DNA from: Egerieenecus sp048201975
GTDB lineage: Bacteria; Bacillota; Clostridia; Christensenellales; Aristaeellaceae
DNA length: 23,494 nt
Direction of reading: 5' to 3'
NCBI GenBank assembly: GCA_048201975.1
Contig: DBFBGQ010000013.1
Location: forward strand, 1 to 23,494
Shown here: piece by piece, positions 13,876-21,978 of the stretch
Position numbering within the stretch: position 1 is the stretch's first letter
Layout: every line of letters begins with the position of its first letter
The notes under the pieces: model-generated
Database searches by the model: none
What the model saw: only the letters and a program-made list of their open reading frames with translations
Told to the model about the DNA's origin: nothing
Made by a program: the position numbers and the translations under genes

Positions 13876-14334
13876 ATGCTTCAGTTGATCAAGGAGACAT
13901 TCGTTGTGATTGGCAAAGAAGGCTCAACCCTGGATGGGGAAGGATTTATTCAGAAGCTGTGGAATGACGCAAACGGTCATTTTGATGAAGTGGCCCATTT
14001 GGCAAAGCGAGACGCAAACGGAAATCTTGTGGGAATATGGGGCGCCATGAGCGACCTTTCCCGCGCATGGAAACCATGGGAAGACGGCTTTCGAAAAGGT
14101 TTGTATCTGGCAGGGGTAGAATGCTACGATACCGCGCAAGCGCCGGACGGATGGACGAAGTGGGTCATACCAAGCTATGAATATATCGTTGTGGAAAACT
14201 GTTGCGGCGCGTTTGGAGAAACCATTGAGCAAATGAAAGAAAAAGATATTCCTTTGGCCGGAGCAGTTCATGAGTATACAGACCCGGCAAGCGGAAAGAG
14301 CTATCTATATTTTCCAATCAGAAAGCTTGCATGA
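13876..14334 (+). CDS. GyrI-like / AraC effector-binding domain protein
   Basis: A 152-residue stand-alone small-molecule-binding domain of the GyrI/AraC-effector type (bacterial transcription activator effector-binding). The pattern LIKETFVVIGKEGST (4-18), GFIQKLWNDAN (23-33), HFDEVAHLAKRDANGNLVGIW (35-55), GLYLAGVECYD (75-85), KWVIPSYEYIVVE (95-107) and LYFPIRKLA at the end matches the family throughout. No HTH domain is attached, so it is probably a soluble ligand-binding or sequestering protein rather than a regulator. The ATG at 13876 follows GGAAGGAG by 6 bp. A consensus promoter with an operator-like palindrome drives it and it faces the TetR gene. Its codon use and AT content differ from the GC-rich flanks. 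Confidence 0.85.
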   Translation: MLQLIKETFVVIGKEGSTLDGEGFIQKLWNDANGHFDEVAHLAKRDANGNLVGIWGAMSDLSRAWKPWEDGFRKGLYLAGVECYDTAQAPDGWTKWVIPSYEYIVVENCCGAFGETIEQMKEKDIPLAGAVHEYTDPASGKSYLYFPIRKLA

Positions 14335-14490
14335 ATCCATGGCAATAGGAAAACTGCTGCCGGCGGTGATAGCGGGGGCATGCGGTCGGAAATGGTTTTG
14401 CGCGCGTTTTCTCTGCCAGGCGTGCTGATGCGCAGCTTTCCTACCCAACGGCGCATGCCGTAGGCAGGCTTTTCCAATATGTCCGTGACG

Positions 14491-15759
14491 CTACCTGAGG
14501 TACACCGCTTCATCAAAGTTCTCGCTTCCGTCGCTGTCAATGGGGACAAGCTGAATGAGGGAAATATCATACGCAAACGCGACGCGGCCTGAAAACTGCG
14601 TGGGAATGCTTACGACAGCGGCGTTTTGCGCCGTGCCTATGCTGCAGGCCATTTTGCCGTTGATATAGAGATGAAAACCACAAGGGTAGGAGTTCAGCTT
14701 TACACTGGGATCCAGCACAAGCTGAACCCATACGTCAAATGAATTCTTTTGGGTTTCGGTCATGCTTGCTTCAAGGGTGTATCCTCTAAGGATATACTGC
14801 GTGGTCGAATACTGGCGCAGCGTCCCAGCCTGTGCCGATGGGGCCATGTCGGTGAGGGCCAAATAATCAGAAAGCATAAAGCCATAGGTATCAGTTGCTT
14901 TCACATGATACCAATCATCCACCTTTCCGATTACGGTCACCCTGTCGCCATTGGCATACTTGCCAAGCACCTCCGCCTGCGTGGAGGGCTGACTGCGCAG
15001 ATTCAGCCACGCATACTGCGACTGATTGGTCACATACGCAATGGGCGTCTGCGGAGGAACGCTTTCAGGGCTGTCGCCAAAATACAAAAATTCCGTTTTC
15101 ATGTAGCCGAACCGATTTCCCACGGAGACATAGACCCATTCCTGCGAAGGATCGCTATAGCAGACGGCTTCAGCCCCGGTGTAATACAGCCCCAGCGATG
15201 CGGCCTGTGTGGAGGGCGCGCTCCGAAGGTGCAGGCGTTGGCCATTGGGATTTTTGACTACGGCGCTGCAATAGGCGGTATACCCTGGCTGGGGCGAAGT
15301 CCACTGCGCCGTCCCCGATGGGGGCGTTGCCTGCGGAGCAGATGTTTTCTCATCGGTCTTGGATGGGGTTGCAGCAACGGGCGTCGGTGTGATGAGGACG
15401 GCAGAATCGTCTTCGGGGAGCACCGGGTCCCCGGCTCCGGCTTTCACAATGTTGTCCGCTGTTACCCATCCGGTAAAAAAACCAAGTATTTCTGTATACA
15501 TCCTGATTTCAACCCAGTCGCCGGAGACAGAAAGAATATCGCAGGGTGCTCCTACGGCAAGCGCAGCGAGGATATCGGAATTCTTATCCGGAAGGCTGTA
15601 GACGTCTTTCGTCCCACCCTGATTCATGTAGCCTTCGCCGATGGCTAGGGACGATGCGGCTGCTACATTGGCCATAAGCAGCTGCATGCAAAGAATGAGT
15701 AGAACCAGCCTGTTTCCATAAAGCGCCATGCTGGCGTACGGGTTCCGTTTGCGTGTCAA
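14491..15759 (-). CDS. secreted protein with three SH3b-like domains
   Basis: A 422-residue exported protein. Residues 11-37 look like a signal peptide (LVLLILCMQLLMANVAAASS), then domain 1 (about 48-105, GTKDVYSLPDKNSDI to GWVTADNI), a Pro/Thr-rich linker (115-160), domain 2 (about 170-228, RLHLRSAPSTQAASLG to FGYMKTEFLYF) and domain 3 (about 245-303, WLNLRSQPSTQAEVLG to YGFMLSDYLAL). Each has the LNLRSxPSTQAxxLG pattern of bacterial SH3 domains that bind cell-wall glycans or peptides. Residues 315-422 are a separate, unrecognised beta-rich domain. TTG at 15759 is chosen over ATG 15729 because GGAGGG lies 7 bp upstream. The next gene upstream (16048-16490) is a broken SH3-type protein, so the pair may once have been an operon. 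Confidence 0.85.
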   Translation of the reverse strand: MTRKRNPYASMALYGNRLVLLILCMQLLMANVAAASSLAIGEGYMNQGGTKDVYSLPDKNSDILAALAVGAPCDILSVSGDWVEIRMYTEILGFFTGWVTADNIVKAGAGDPVLPEDDSAVLITPTPVAATPSKTDEKTSAPQATPPSGTAQWTSPQPGYTAYCSAVVKNPNGQRLHLRSAPSTQAASLGLYYTGAEAVCYSDPSQEWVYVSVGNRFGYMKTEFLYFGDSPESVPPQTPIAYVTNQSQYAWLNLRSQPSTQAEVLGKYANGDRVTVIGKVDDWYHVKATDTYGFMLSDYLALTDMAPSAQAGTLRQYSTTQYILRGYTLEASMTETQKNSFDVWVQLVLDPSVKLNSYPCGFHLYINGKMACSIGTAQNAAVVSIPTQFSGRVAFAYDISLIQLVPIDSDGSENFDEAVYLR

Positions 15760-16047
15760 TTCAATTCCCTCCGTTTCAAGCCAATGGGGCGCGGAACTGC
15801 AACCGCGTTTCAGGCGCCCAGCGTGCAAAAGCCAAAGCGTTGTTTGGATGGCTTTGATCTGAACCGTTGCCGATCTGCCTGCATGCTTCTGCGCCAACTT
15901 GCAAGGCTGGCAGATCATGGGAGCATACAAGCCAGCTTTCCGTGAAACACGGTCAGTTTTCAAGCCTCGTCTGCTCCACCGCCATGGGAAAGCCGGATTC
16001 CGGCGCGTGACATTTTTGCTTCGCCCAGTCAGCGCGCCCTTGCCGGC

Positions 16048-16490
16048 TTACTTTTGAAATACCAGTGTCTCCTCCCGTACAAAGCCTCGCAGAAGCTGCG
16101 CTCCTGCATATTCCACATAGGCCCATTCCCCCATGGAGGACAGCCACGTGACCGTGCTTCCTGCCGGCAGCACGGCGACGGTTGCTTGCGAAGCAAGGGG
16201 GTCGTCGGTTAGGACTTGTAGACCCATTCGCCGTCTTTCCAGCCAAAGGCAACCAGCACGTTTTCACGCCCACGCTTGACGGCGGTAAAGGCGCAGGCGC
16301 TGCTGCTCCGGTTTCCCTCCGGATGGACCCAACCGGTCGTCTCCCAGCTGCTCCACCGGCTTTCGTTCAAAAAATCAACAATTTCCTGGGGCATGTTCTC
16401 CACGCCTTGCGCGGAAACACCGTCAGCCAATGCCCCTGCGCAGAACAGCCCCAGCGTCCAAATCAGCAGAATGAAGCACGTCTTCTTCAC
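16048..16490 (-). pseudogene. frameshifted exported SH3-type protein
   Basis: The 5' part encodes a GTG-initiated protein with a signal peptide (residues 2-22) and a conserved-looking segment (IVDFLNESRWSSWETTGW, then ENVLVAFGWKDGEWVYKS) that stops at 16209. In the +1-shifted frame the sequence continues directly as an SH3-like fold (QVLTDDPLASQATVAVLPAG, then STVTWLSSMGEWAYVEYAG and LRGFVREETLVFQK), ending with TAA at 16048-16050. The two parts read as one protein if one base is restored near 16215-16220. GTG at 16490 has AAGGGGG upstream. The span is 443 bp, one short of a multiple of three. It could be a real frameshift or an assembly error. Confidence 0.8.
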
Positions 16491-17402
16491 AACCGTTCCC
16501 CCTTCTTCCTCCCTTTTGCTCGTTCTCTCTCCTTTGCCAAGCCATCGGGGCTTGTCCAGCGCTCCCGATTACGGCTTGCTTCCTACTAGATACAATGTGG
16601 AAACAAACCAAAATGCTCCATTTCCGCAAAAAATTTTTATGACGGCAACCGTTTTCTCCTATGGCATGTTGATCATAGCGCTCCTTCTTGCAACTTTGCC
16701 GGTTTCCGTCATGCGGTGCGCCCGGTGGCGGAACATGGCAGCCGCTCCTGAACGGGCATGCGCCTTCTCACCGACGTTCTCCCTGGATCAAAAATGGCAT
16801 CCAGGATGCGTTCAGCAGCGCCATCATCCAACGTAATGATTTCAAACAACGTCCAAACCGGATGGGCTGGATTGCAAAGAGTGTCAGCGATCGCTTCCGG
16901 GACAAAATGCGAAAGGAAAAAGGCGCCGGCAACGCTGATCGAGCGGACGTCAAGCGCATACGAAAAAAGGCCCGGCGAGCAAACCATTCCCCAAAGTTTT
17001 TCCTGAGATGGAAGAAGGACTTACGAAGCTTGGGAAAGCGGAATGGGAGCAAAGTGAACCTGCGGCCCATGCCAAATTGATCCACGCAAGTGAAAGCCGA
17101 AGACCATGTCGCAGGCTCAGGAAGAGAAGGCGTTGCGGGCATAAGCGTCTGGGATCAGTGCATGCGGTGATATGACGATTGAGACATTCCACTGCATCCA
17201 CACTGTATCGCCGGCGCGCTGGCTTGACGATGCTTCGGGGCCGTGAAAAGCATGCAGGAGGCAGGCTGGAGTTTTGTTGCGCTTCTCCCTGGCCTTTTTG
17301 CATCGATGAAATGATTTGCTCAGACTGCAAAAAAAGCATGTTTTTACACACCAGTATGAAAAAATGAAACTTTCGACTTCCTAACCTGCAGCAGTTTCAT
17401 CA

Positions 17403-17459
17403 CGTATGGGGACCGAAGGTTCCCAAAGGGAAAGACGGGCATTGCCGCCAGGAAGGTTG
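17403..17459. repeat. dispersed intergenic repeat, module 2, copy B
   Basis: It matches 7822-7878 at 52 of 57 positions by hand. The order of modules here, module 2 then module 3 about 24 bp later, is the same as at 7.8-8.1 kb, where hairpins and module 1 are inserted between them. Confidence 0.75.
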
Positions 17460-17482
17460 GGGGTGTTTTGCAACGCGCCCAA

Positions 17483-17552
17483 CCTTGCAGGCGCGAAATC
17501 CCTGCGCTTGCAAGAATGCATTCTATAACTTGCAAAAATTGTGAGGTCAAAT
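17483..17552. repeat. dispersed intergenic repeat, module 3, full copy
   Basis: This is the longest copy: CCTTGCAGGCGCGAAATCCCT, a CGCTTGCAAGAATGCATT block, a second ACTTGCAAAAATTGTGAGG and GTCAAAT. It matches 13680-13747 in the left half and 8069-8114 in the right half, so the three copies overlap in different parts. Confidence 0.75.
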
Positions 17553-17589
17553 AACTTTGTCAACAGTCTGTTTGCTGTCTGTCATTTCT

Positions 17590-17661
17590 TTATACAATCG
17601 CTGCTAAATGCCCCAGCAAAGCGGCATTCAGCTTTTTCATGTCCTCTACCAGATCAGCCAT
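17590..17661 (-). CDS. possible 23-residue peptide overlapping the LytTR gene end
   Basis: ATG at 17661 starts a 23-residue frame that overlaps the last 16 bp of the LytTR gene. It begins MADLVEDMKKLNA and ends with a hydrophobic stretch, giving an amphipathic helix-like sequence. There is no strong ribosome binding site. It could be a chance frame, a frameshifted remnant of a downstream gene, or a small peptide associated with the regulator. Only the frame itself is observed. Confidence 0.2.
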   Translation of the reverse strand: MADLVEDMKKLNAALLGHLAAIV

Positions 17662-18440
17662 GTCACATTTTCTTTTTCCATGTCTTGCGCCCTTCCTATG
17701 TAAGACCTTACGCCTTTCATAGGGGAGAAGTACTCGTTCCATGCGTTTTCGAGCAACGAGGAATGCGTCCGCGAAATGGGGACCATGTGATGGTTGGACA
17801 TTGTCAACGTGTTTTTGCTGAACCTCCGAATATGCTCCAGGTTCACGATGCAGCCGCGATGGCATTGAACAAAGAGATTTTGCGGCAGTTGCGCGGCGAA
17901 GTCTCGCAGGCGCATTCGAACTTCCACGGCTTCTTCCGAATGGGTTAGGTGCAGCTGCAGGTAATGGGATTGCGCCTCCATGTAGATTAAATCTGAATAC
18001 CGCAAAACAAGCCGCTGCCCTCTGGCGTTTACCACGATGCTATCCTGGGCGAGAAAGGAAAATCTCCGGTATGCAATCTCCAGGCAGTCCCAAATATGCT
18101 CCTTTTGAATGGGCTTTTTCAAGTATCGAAGCGCGTTCACCAAATAGCCTTCATAGACATAGCCGGCATAGCTGGTGGCAAACACCATGGAGACGTTCGG
18201 ATCCTTCGCGCGGATTCTCTGTGCTAGCTTCATTCCATCCATTTCACCGGGAAACTGTATGCCCAGAAACAGCAAATCCACCGCCAAGCCATTTTCCCAG
18301 CGCTGCAGCAAATCTTCTGAGGAGCCAAAACATGCATATGACACATCTTGCCGGTTTGTGTTTTCCATCCAGCCCTGGATTGCGTTACAAATCTCTAGCT
18401 GGTCATAACATTCTTCCTCGCAGATGACGATTCGCATCAT
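17646..18440 (-). CDS. LytTR-type response regulator lacking the phospho-acceptor Asp
   Basis: A 264-residue cytoplasmic regulator with an N-terminal receiver domain (1-125) and a C-terminal LytTR DNA-binding domain (about 135-235; SDLIYMEAQSHYLQLHL, FVQCHRGCIVNLEHI, VPISR). The receiver fold is clear (FATSYAGYVYEGYLVNALRY, then KKPI at 108-111), but the residue normally phosphorylated, expected as the Asp in a FLDI-like motif, is Gly60 in DLLFLGIQFPGEMDGM. The acidic pocket reads EEE (8-10). ATG at 18440 has AGGAGG 8 bp upstream. No partner histidine kinase lies in the window. It may be a phosphorylation-independent regulator or an Asp-to-Gly mutant, since GAC to GGC is one base. It ends in a short extension after the LytTR domain. 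Confidence 0.88.
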   Translation of the reverse strand: MMRIVICEEECYDQLEICNAIQGWMENTNRQDVSYACFGSSEDLLQRWENGLAVDLLFLGIQFPGEMDGMKLAQRIRAKDPNVSMVFATSYAGYVYEGYLVNALRYLKKPIQKEHIWDCLEIAYRRFSFLAQDSIVVNARGQRLVLRYSDLIYMEAQSHYLQLHLTHSEEAVEVRMRLRDFAAQLPQNLFVQCHRGCIVNLEHIRRFSKNTLTMSNHHMVPISRTHSSLLENAWNEYFSPMKGVRSYIGRAQDMEKENVTWLIW

Positions 18441-18505
18441 AGCCGCTTCCTCCTGATGGCATGGTGGATCGGTTTTCCCCGACATAGAATTAGACGCTCC
18501 ACGGC

Positions 18506-18739
18506 TTGGAAAAGTTGGAGCGGACATTTATTTCGCACATCCGGATGTCCAGCACGGCTTCCGGACGTCCATACGCCTTGCAAGTATCTACACTGGATTC
18601 CCAACTACGTCTGGTCGAAAATGAAACAACGCCCGTGTCGCAATGTGTCCAAGGGGATTTGGAAGGCGCGATCAACAGCGTGGAAATGATCGGCACGCTT
18701 AATCGCATTCTCTATATGATAACCATGGAGAACCGCTAA
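18506..18739 (+). CDS. small ORF of unknown status
   Basis: A 77-codon frame starts with TTG at 18506. Its second half is protein-like (LQVSTLDSQLRLVENETTPV, then VQGDLEGAINSVEMIGTLNRI), but the N-terminus lacks a good ribosome binding site. It could be a small gene or the remains of one. It overlaps no other gene and lies upstream of the LytTR start on the opposite strand. The rest of the gap, 18740-19033, has one weak stem (18787-18814) and no confident gene. Confidence 0.25.
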   Translation: MEKLERTFISHIRMSSTASGRPYALQVSTLDSQLRLVENETTPVSQCVQGDLEGAINSVEMIGTLNRILYMITMENR

Positions 18740-19033
18740 ACGAAAATGCCGGAAGGTTTTGCCTGAAAGAAAAAGGGGCGCAAAGGAGGCGCTTCCTTCG
18801 GGGAAGAGCTCCGCCCCATGCAGGGCAATGCTTGGGGCTTGGGCAAGCGCAAAGGAAAGTGCCTGCATAAGCTGCGCCGGGAGCAAAACGTATGCAGATC
18901 TGCCGGAATGATTATGATCATTGGCATAGCCTGTCCAATTTTCTGTCCGTGCCTCGCGGAAGCTCCGGCAAAGCGGCGGCGGCTTCATCAGCGCATGGGT
19001 ATGACGTCTGGACCAATCAGAGGGACGGGTACA

Positions 19034-20438
19034 TTGAAAAAGTGCATCGTTCACGTTTTCCTGGCATTGCTGCTTCTGGCGCTGGGACAGACTGCGCAGG
19101 CAGACGCCTATGAGCTGCCGGACAGGGTGCATGCCCTGGCGGCATGCGGGGATGGCGCGCTGGTGCTGATCGACAACACGGAAATTTTCCGCGTCGCCCA
19201 GGGCGAAGCCGCCGCACCCGTCACGGCCGTGCTTCCCGGCGCGGATGCCGTGTACCTGGCGGACCGGTCCGGCCTCTTGCTGCTGTCAAAGCTGCTATTG
19301 GAACGCGGCAACCAAGGAAACCGGCCGGCTGATCGGCCCTGATTACCGGGTAATAGCTTCCGGCGGCGGAAGAATTGTGGCTTCGCGCATCGTCAACGGA
19401 AGGGAGGAACTGGTGCAGGTGAGTGTTACGGCGCAAATGGCGCAGACCATTCGGGAACTGCCCTACGCGCCGGGGCAGCTGGGAATGGAAAAGAGCTTTA
19501 CAGTACATGATCGCTCCGCTCATCCGGAAGTCTCCGTGATCACCAGAAGGCTGGAAAGCGATGAACGCACCCAGCGGCCATTGCGCAAAGCATCCGCATG
19601 CTGGACAGCTCGGTGGACATTTATCTCATCCGGACCAATGCTGCCGGTTGCCGGGCATTGCTGGAAAAAGGCTTCTGCGCGGATCTCTCCGGGGAGGAGG
19701 GTCTGGTCCGCCAGGTGGAGGAGCTGCTGGGCCGCTTTGCGGAGGCGGTGACCGTGGACGGTAAGCTGCGGGGAATTCCCTACGGGGTTGTGTTTGGCAG
19801 CTTCGATACGCTGGGCTGTTCCCAGAGCACTTTTGACGCGCTGGGCGTATCCATCAGCGATCTGCCCTCCAGCACGGACGAATTGCTGGACTGCATCCTT
19901 GCGTGGATCGCAGAGGGCCGGCTGGATGATTTCTGGCTGAACGATCTGCATCAGGAGCGCGCCATGCTGTACCGCCTGGCGCTGAACGGCTACATCCAGG
20001 AGGCGGCGGCCTATCTGAAGAGCGTGCTGCAGGAAATGGAACCCGAAACGGCGCTGCTTCTCTGGCCCGCCCGCGCGGAGCCCGTGGAGAATCCCGATTA
20101 CCGCCAGCAGGCGGAAGCCTACCAGCAGGAGGCGCTTCGCCTGTAAACCGCTTTGGAGGGAGCGCAGGGCTCGCCCCAGCATGACGGATTCCCTGGAGGA
20201 GGCGCAGGCCGCGCTGGACCAGATGGAGGCGAAGCGCTGGCACATTTTCTCAAGGGCGGTCCTTTCCTATCAGGCTGCGGTTCCCTCGCTTACCGTTTCG
20301 CAGGGAAGCGTGCTCGGGCTGGTGTATGACGCGGGGGGATTGACTGTGGAGCAACGCTATGCCGCCCAGCAGGCGACCATGGCCGGGCTGCTGGACGCCT
20401 TCGCCCGGCTGTCCGAATCCATTGCCCGGGAAGAATAG
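19034..20438 (+). pseudogene. broken exported solute-binding-type protein
   Basis: A single protein is split among several frames. It starts with TTG at 19034 after GAGGG, with a signal peptide (KKCIVHVFLALLLLALGQ) and a propeller-like start (YELPDRVHALAACGDGALVL). The first break is near 19290-19320, after which the reading continues as NAATKETGRLIGPDYRVIAS and IRELPYAPGQLGMEKS. A second break near 19565-19590 leads to MLDSSVDIYLIRTNAAG, ALLEKGFCADLSGEE and VTVDGKLRGIPYGVVFGS, which resemble extracellular solute-binding proteins. TAA at 20144-20146 then interrupts the frame; reading resumes in frame as TALEGAQGSPQ, then shifts again to MTDSLEEAQAALDQMEA and stops at 20438. At least three frameshifts and one nonsense codon argue for decay rather than a sequencing slip. 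Confidence 0.75.
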
Positions 20439-20462
20439 CCGGGCAATGGCGGACAAAAAGCG

Positions 20463-20490
20463 GCCCACGCTCCCGATCAGGGGCGTGGGC
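20463..20490 (+). terminator. hairpin after the broken solute-binding gene
   Basis: An 8-bp perfect stem (20463-20470 with 20483-20490) extends inward with CCC/GGG across a one-base bulge. It starts 24 bp after the pseudogene stop. No U-tract follows. Confidence 0.5.
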
Positions 20491-20619
20491 GCAGCACGTT
20501 GGCAAAGTATTGATCTTGGAAACCTTCGGGCCCCTACGCGATGAAACTTCTGCCAGCCAAGGAACCGGAAATTTCAGTAATTTTATGCTGGCGTAAAGAA
20601 ATAGGCTTTTTTCAGCAGC

Positions 20620-20644
20620 TTGACAGCGGCAAGGCCGCCGTCAA
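20620..20644 (-). terminator. hairpin at the HAD phosphatase stop
   Basis: An 11-bp stem (20620-20630 with 20634-20644) and a 3-nt AAG loop include the HAD gene's stop codon. The single mismatch is an A-C on the plus strand but a G-U pair in the minus-strand RNA, so it is more stable in the HAD transcript. No U-tract follows. Confidence 0.45.
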
Positions 20645-21309
20645 AGGATCAGCTTGTTGCCCTCCCCCAGCAGGGAAAGCAGCTCCATGGGCTGGCGAAT
20701 CACCGCTTCCGCGCCGCTTTCCCGCAGCTCGGCCTCCGGCCGGAAGCCCCACAGGACGCCCACCGGATGCATCCCCGCCCGGCAGGCGCAGCGCATGTCC
20801 ACGGAGGTATCCCCCAGGTAAACAAAGGCGTCCGGCGGCACGTCCATGGCCCGGGCCACCGCCAGCGCGCCGGTGGGGTCGGGCTTCACGGGAATGCCCT
20901 CCCGCTGGCCGCATACCTGGTCAAAGCATACGCCGGGGAAGTAGTGGGCCACCACCCGCAAAGTGTCCTGGTGGGGCTTGTTGGAGAGCACGGCCAGGCG
21001 CACGCCCCGGGATGACAGGGCGGCCAGCATTTCCGGCACGAGCGCGTAGGGGCGGGTGGTCACCTGGCTGTGGGTTCCGTACCAGGCCTGATAGGTTTCG
21101 CGGACGGCGTCCCGCAGGTCCTGCCGGTCCCGCACCGCCCGCTGGGCCAGAATTTTCACCCCGTCCCCCACCAGGTACTTGTATTCCTCCGTGGTCCAGG
21201 TGGGCAGGCCGTGCAGCGTCAACGCCCGGTTCATGGCGTCGGCGATGTCCTGCAGGGTGTCCGTCAGCGTGCCGTCCAGATCGAAAAGCGCGGCTTGTAT
21301 GGTGTGCAT
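20641..21309 (-). CDS. HAD-family phosphatase (phosphoglycolate phosphatase-like)
   Basis: A 222-residue cytosolic haloacid dehalogenase-type hydrolase with a small helical cap. Motif I is LFDLDGTLTDT (8-18; Asp10 nucleophile, Asp12), motif II is VLSNK (middle), motif III/IV includes GIPVKPDPTG (Lys) and VYLGDTSVDMRCACRAG (acidic metal ligands). Closest types are Gph-like phosphoglycolate phosphatases and pyrophosphatases such as PpaX; the exact substrate is not determinable. ATG at 21309 has GGAGG 8 bp upstream and matches the family start, unlike the upstream in-frame ATGs. It is divergent from the BofC-like gene with an 80-bp gap containing a plus-strand TATAAT at 21324. Confidence 0.9.
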   Translation of the reverse strand: MHTIQAALFDLDGTLTDTLQDIADAMNRALTLHGLPTWTTEEYKYLVGDGVKILAQRAVRDRQDLRDAVRETYQAWYGTHSQVTTRPYALVPEMLAALSSRGVRLAVLSNKPHQDTLRVVAHYFPGVCFDQVCGQREGIPVKPDPTGALAVARAMDVPPDAFVYLGDTSVDMRCACRAGMHPVGVLWGFRPEAELRESGAEAVIRQPMELLSLLGEGNKLIL

Positions 21310-21389
21310 AACGCATTCCTCCGTATAATTCGCCTGTGCCCGGTCCATACTGCTTATGCCAATACGTAAAAGCAGGGGGCATGGAAGCA

Positions 21390-21974
21390 ATGAAGGATCA
21401 GGAAAGAAAATCGGATCCCGTGAAAATGATGCTCAACGGCCGGCAGCTGCTGCTGGGCCTGGGCGTGCTGGGGGCGCTGGCGGTGCTGCTGGCGGTGGGG
21501 CTCAAGCCGGACCAGGCGTCCGCCCCGGAGCAGGAGCCCAGCGCCGCCCAGGTGGACAGCGCCGCGGGGGTTACCCTGGCGGCGGATTGCCAGGTGGTGC
21601 AGCACCTGACGTATACGCCCTGCGGGCATGAGCTGACCCGGCGGCAGCCGCTGCCCCAGGAGCTGGTGGGCAAGACCCGGGCGGAGGCGGAAGCCGCCTA
21701 TGACCTGTGGCAGATTACCTCCTTCAGCGCAACGGAGCTGGCCATGGAGCAGACGGTGGATCTCTATTGCCCGGAGCATCAGGTGCTCATGCCCGACGCT
21801 TCCGGGGTGCTGTGCATTTTTGAAAACCGTTATGGGGACGCACTGGCGCTGGTGCGTTCCCTGGACACGCCTCTGTCCTCCCTGCCGGAAAGCCTGCAGG
21901 AGGAACTGCGCCAGGGCAAGGGCTTTGACTCCGTGGATGAGTTGGAGCGCTGGCTGGAAAACGCGGAGAGCTGA
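21390..21974 (+). CDS. BofC-like protein with single transmembrane helix
   Basis: A 194-residue membrane-anchored protein. One helix (about 18-38) follows a short basic N-terminus, then a low-complexity linker (45-60) and an extracytoplasmic domain. Its first part carries HLTYTPCGHELTRR (72-85) and LYCPEHQVL (125-133), a CGH plus CPEH pair that could bind metal or form disulfides. The C-terminus (VLCIFENRYGDALALVRSLD, then SLPESLQEELRQG and SVDELERWLENAE) matches the BofC C-terminal fold. BofC in Bacillus controls sigma-K processing during sporulation by inhibiting SpoIVB, but the role here is inferred. ATG at 21390 is chosen because AGGGGG is 10 bp upstream; ATG 21381 is only one base from it. 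It ends 4 bp before the convergent EamA stop. Confidence 0.75.
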   Translation: MKDQERKSDPVKMMLNGRQLLLGLGVLGALAVLLAVGLKPDQASAPEQEPSAAQVDSAAGVTLAADCQVVQHLTYTPCGHELTRRQPLPQELVGKTRAEAEAAYDLWQITSFSATELAMEQTVDLYCPEHQVLMPDASGVLCIFENRYGDALALVRSLDTPLSSLPESLQEELRQGKGFDSVDELERWLENAES

Positions 21975-21978
21975 GGGC

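Larger units (their letters stand above)
16491..17645. other. gene-poor stretch with possible gene relic
   Basis: No gene is convincing in these 1,155 bp. On the minus strand, 17090 to 16709 reads with protein-like composition apart from one TAA near 17026-17028 (for example VPEAIADTL, then HPVWTLFEIITLDDGAAERI), but there is no clear start, ribosome site or recognised family, so it may be a decayed gene. The upstream half of the SH3-type gene's leader (16491-16620) shows no clear promoter. Two dispersed repeat modules occupy 17403-17552. Composition is AT-richer than both flanks. Confidence 0.3.

Noticed and set aside
16205..16225. Programmed frameshift linking the two SH3-type parts
   Set aside because: No slippery heptamer or downstream pseudoknot is evident at the stop; simple indel is the better reading.
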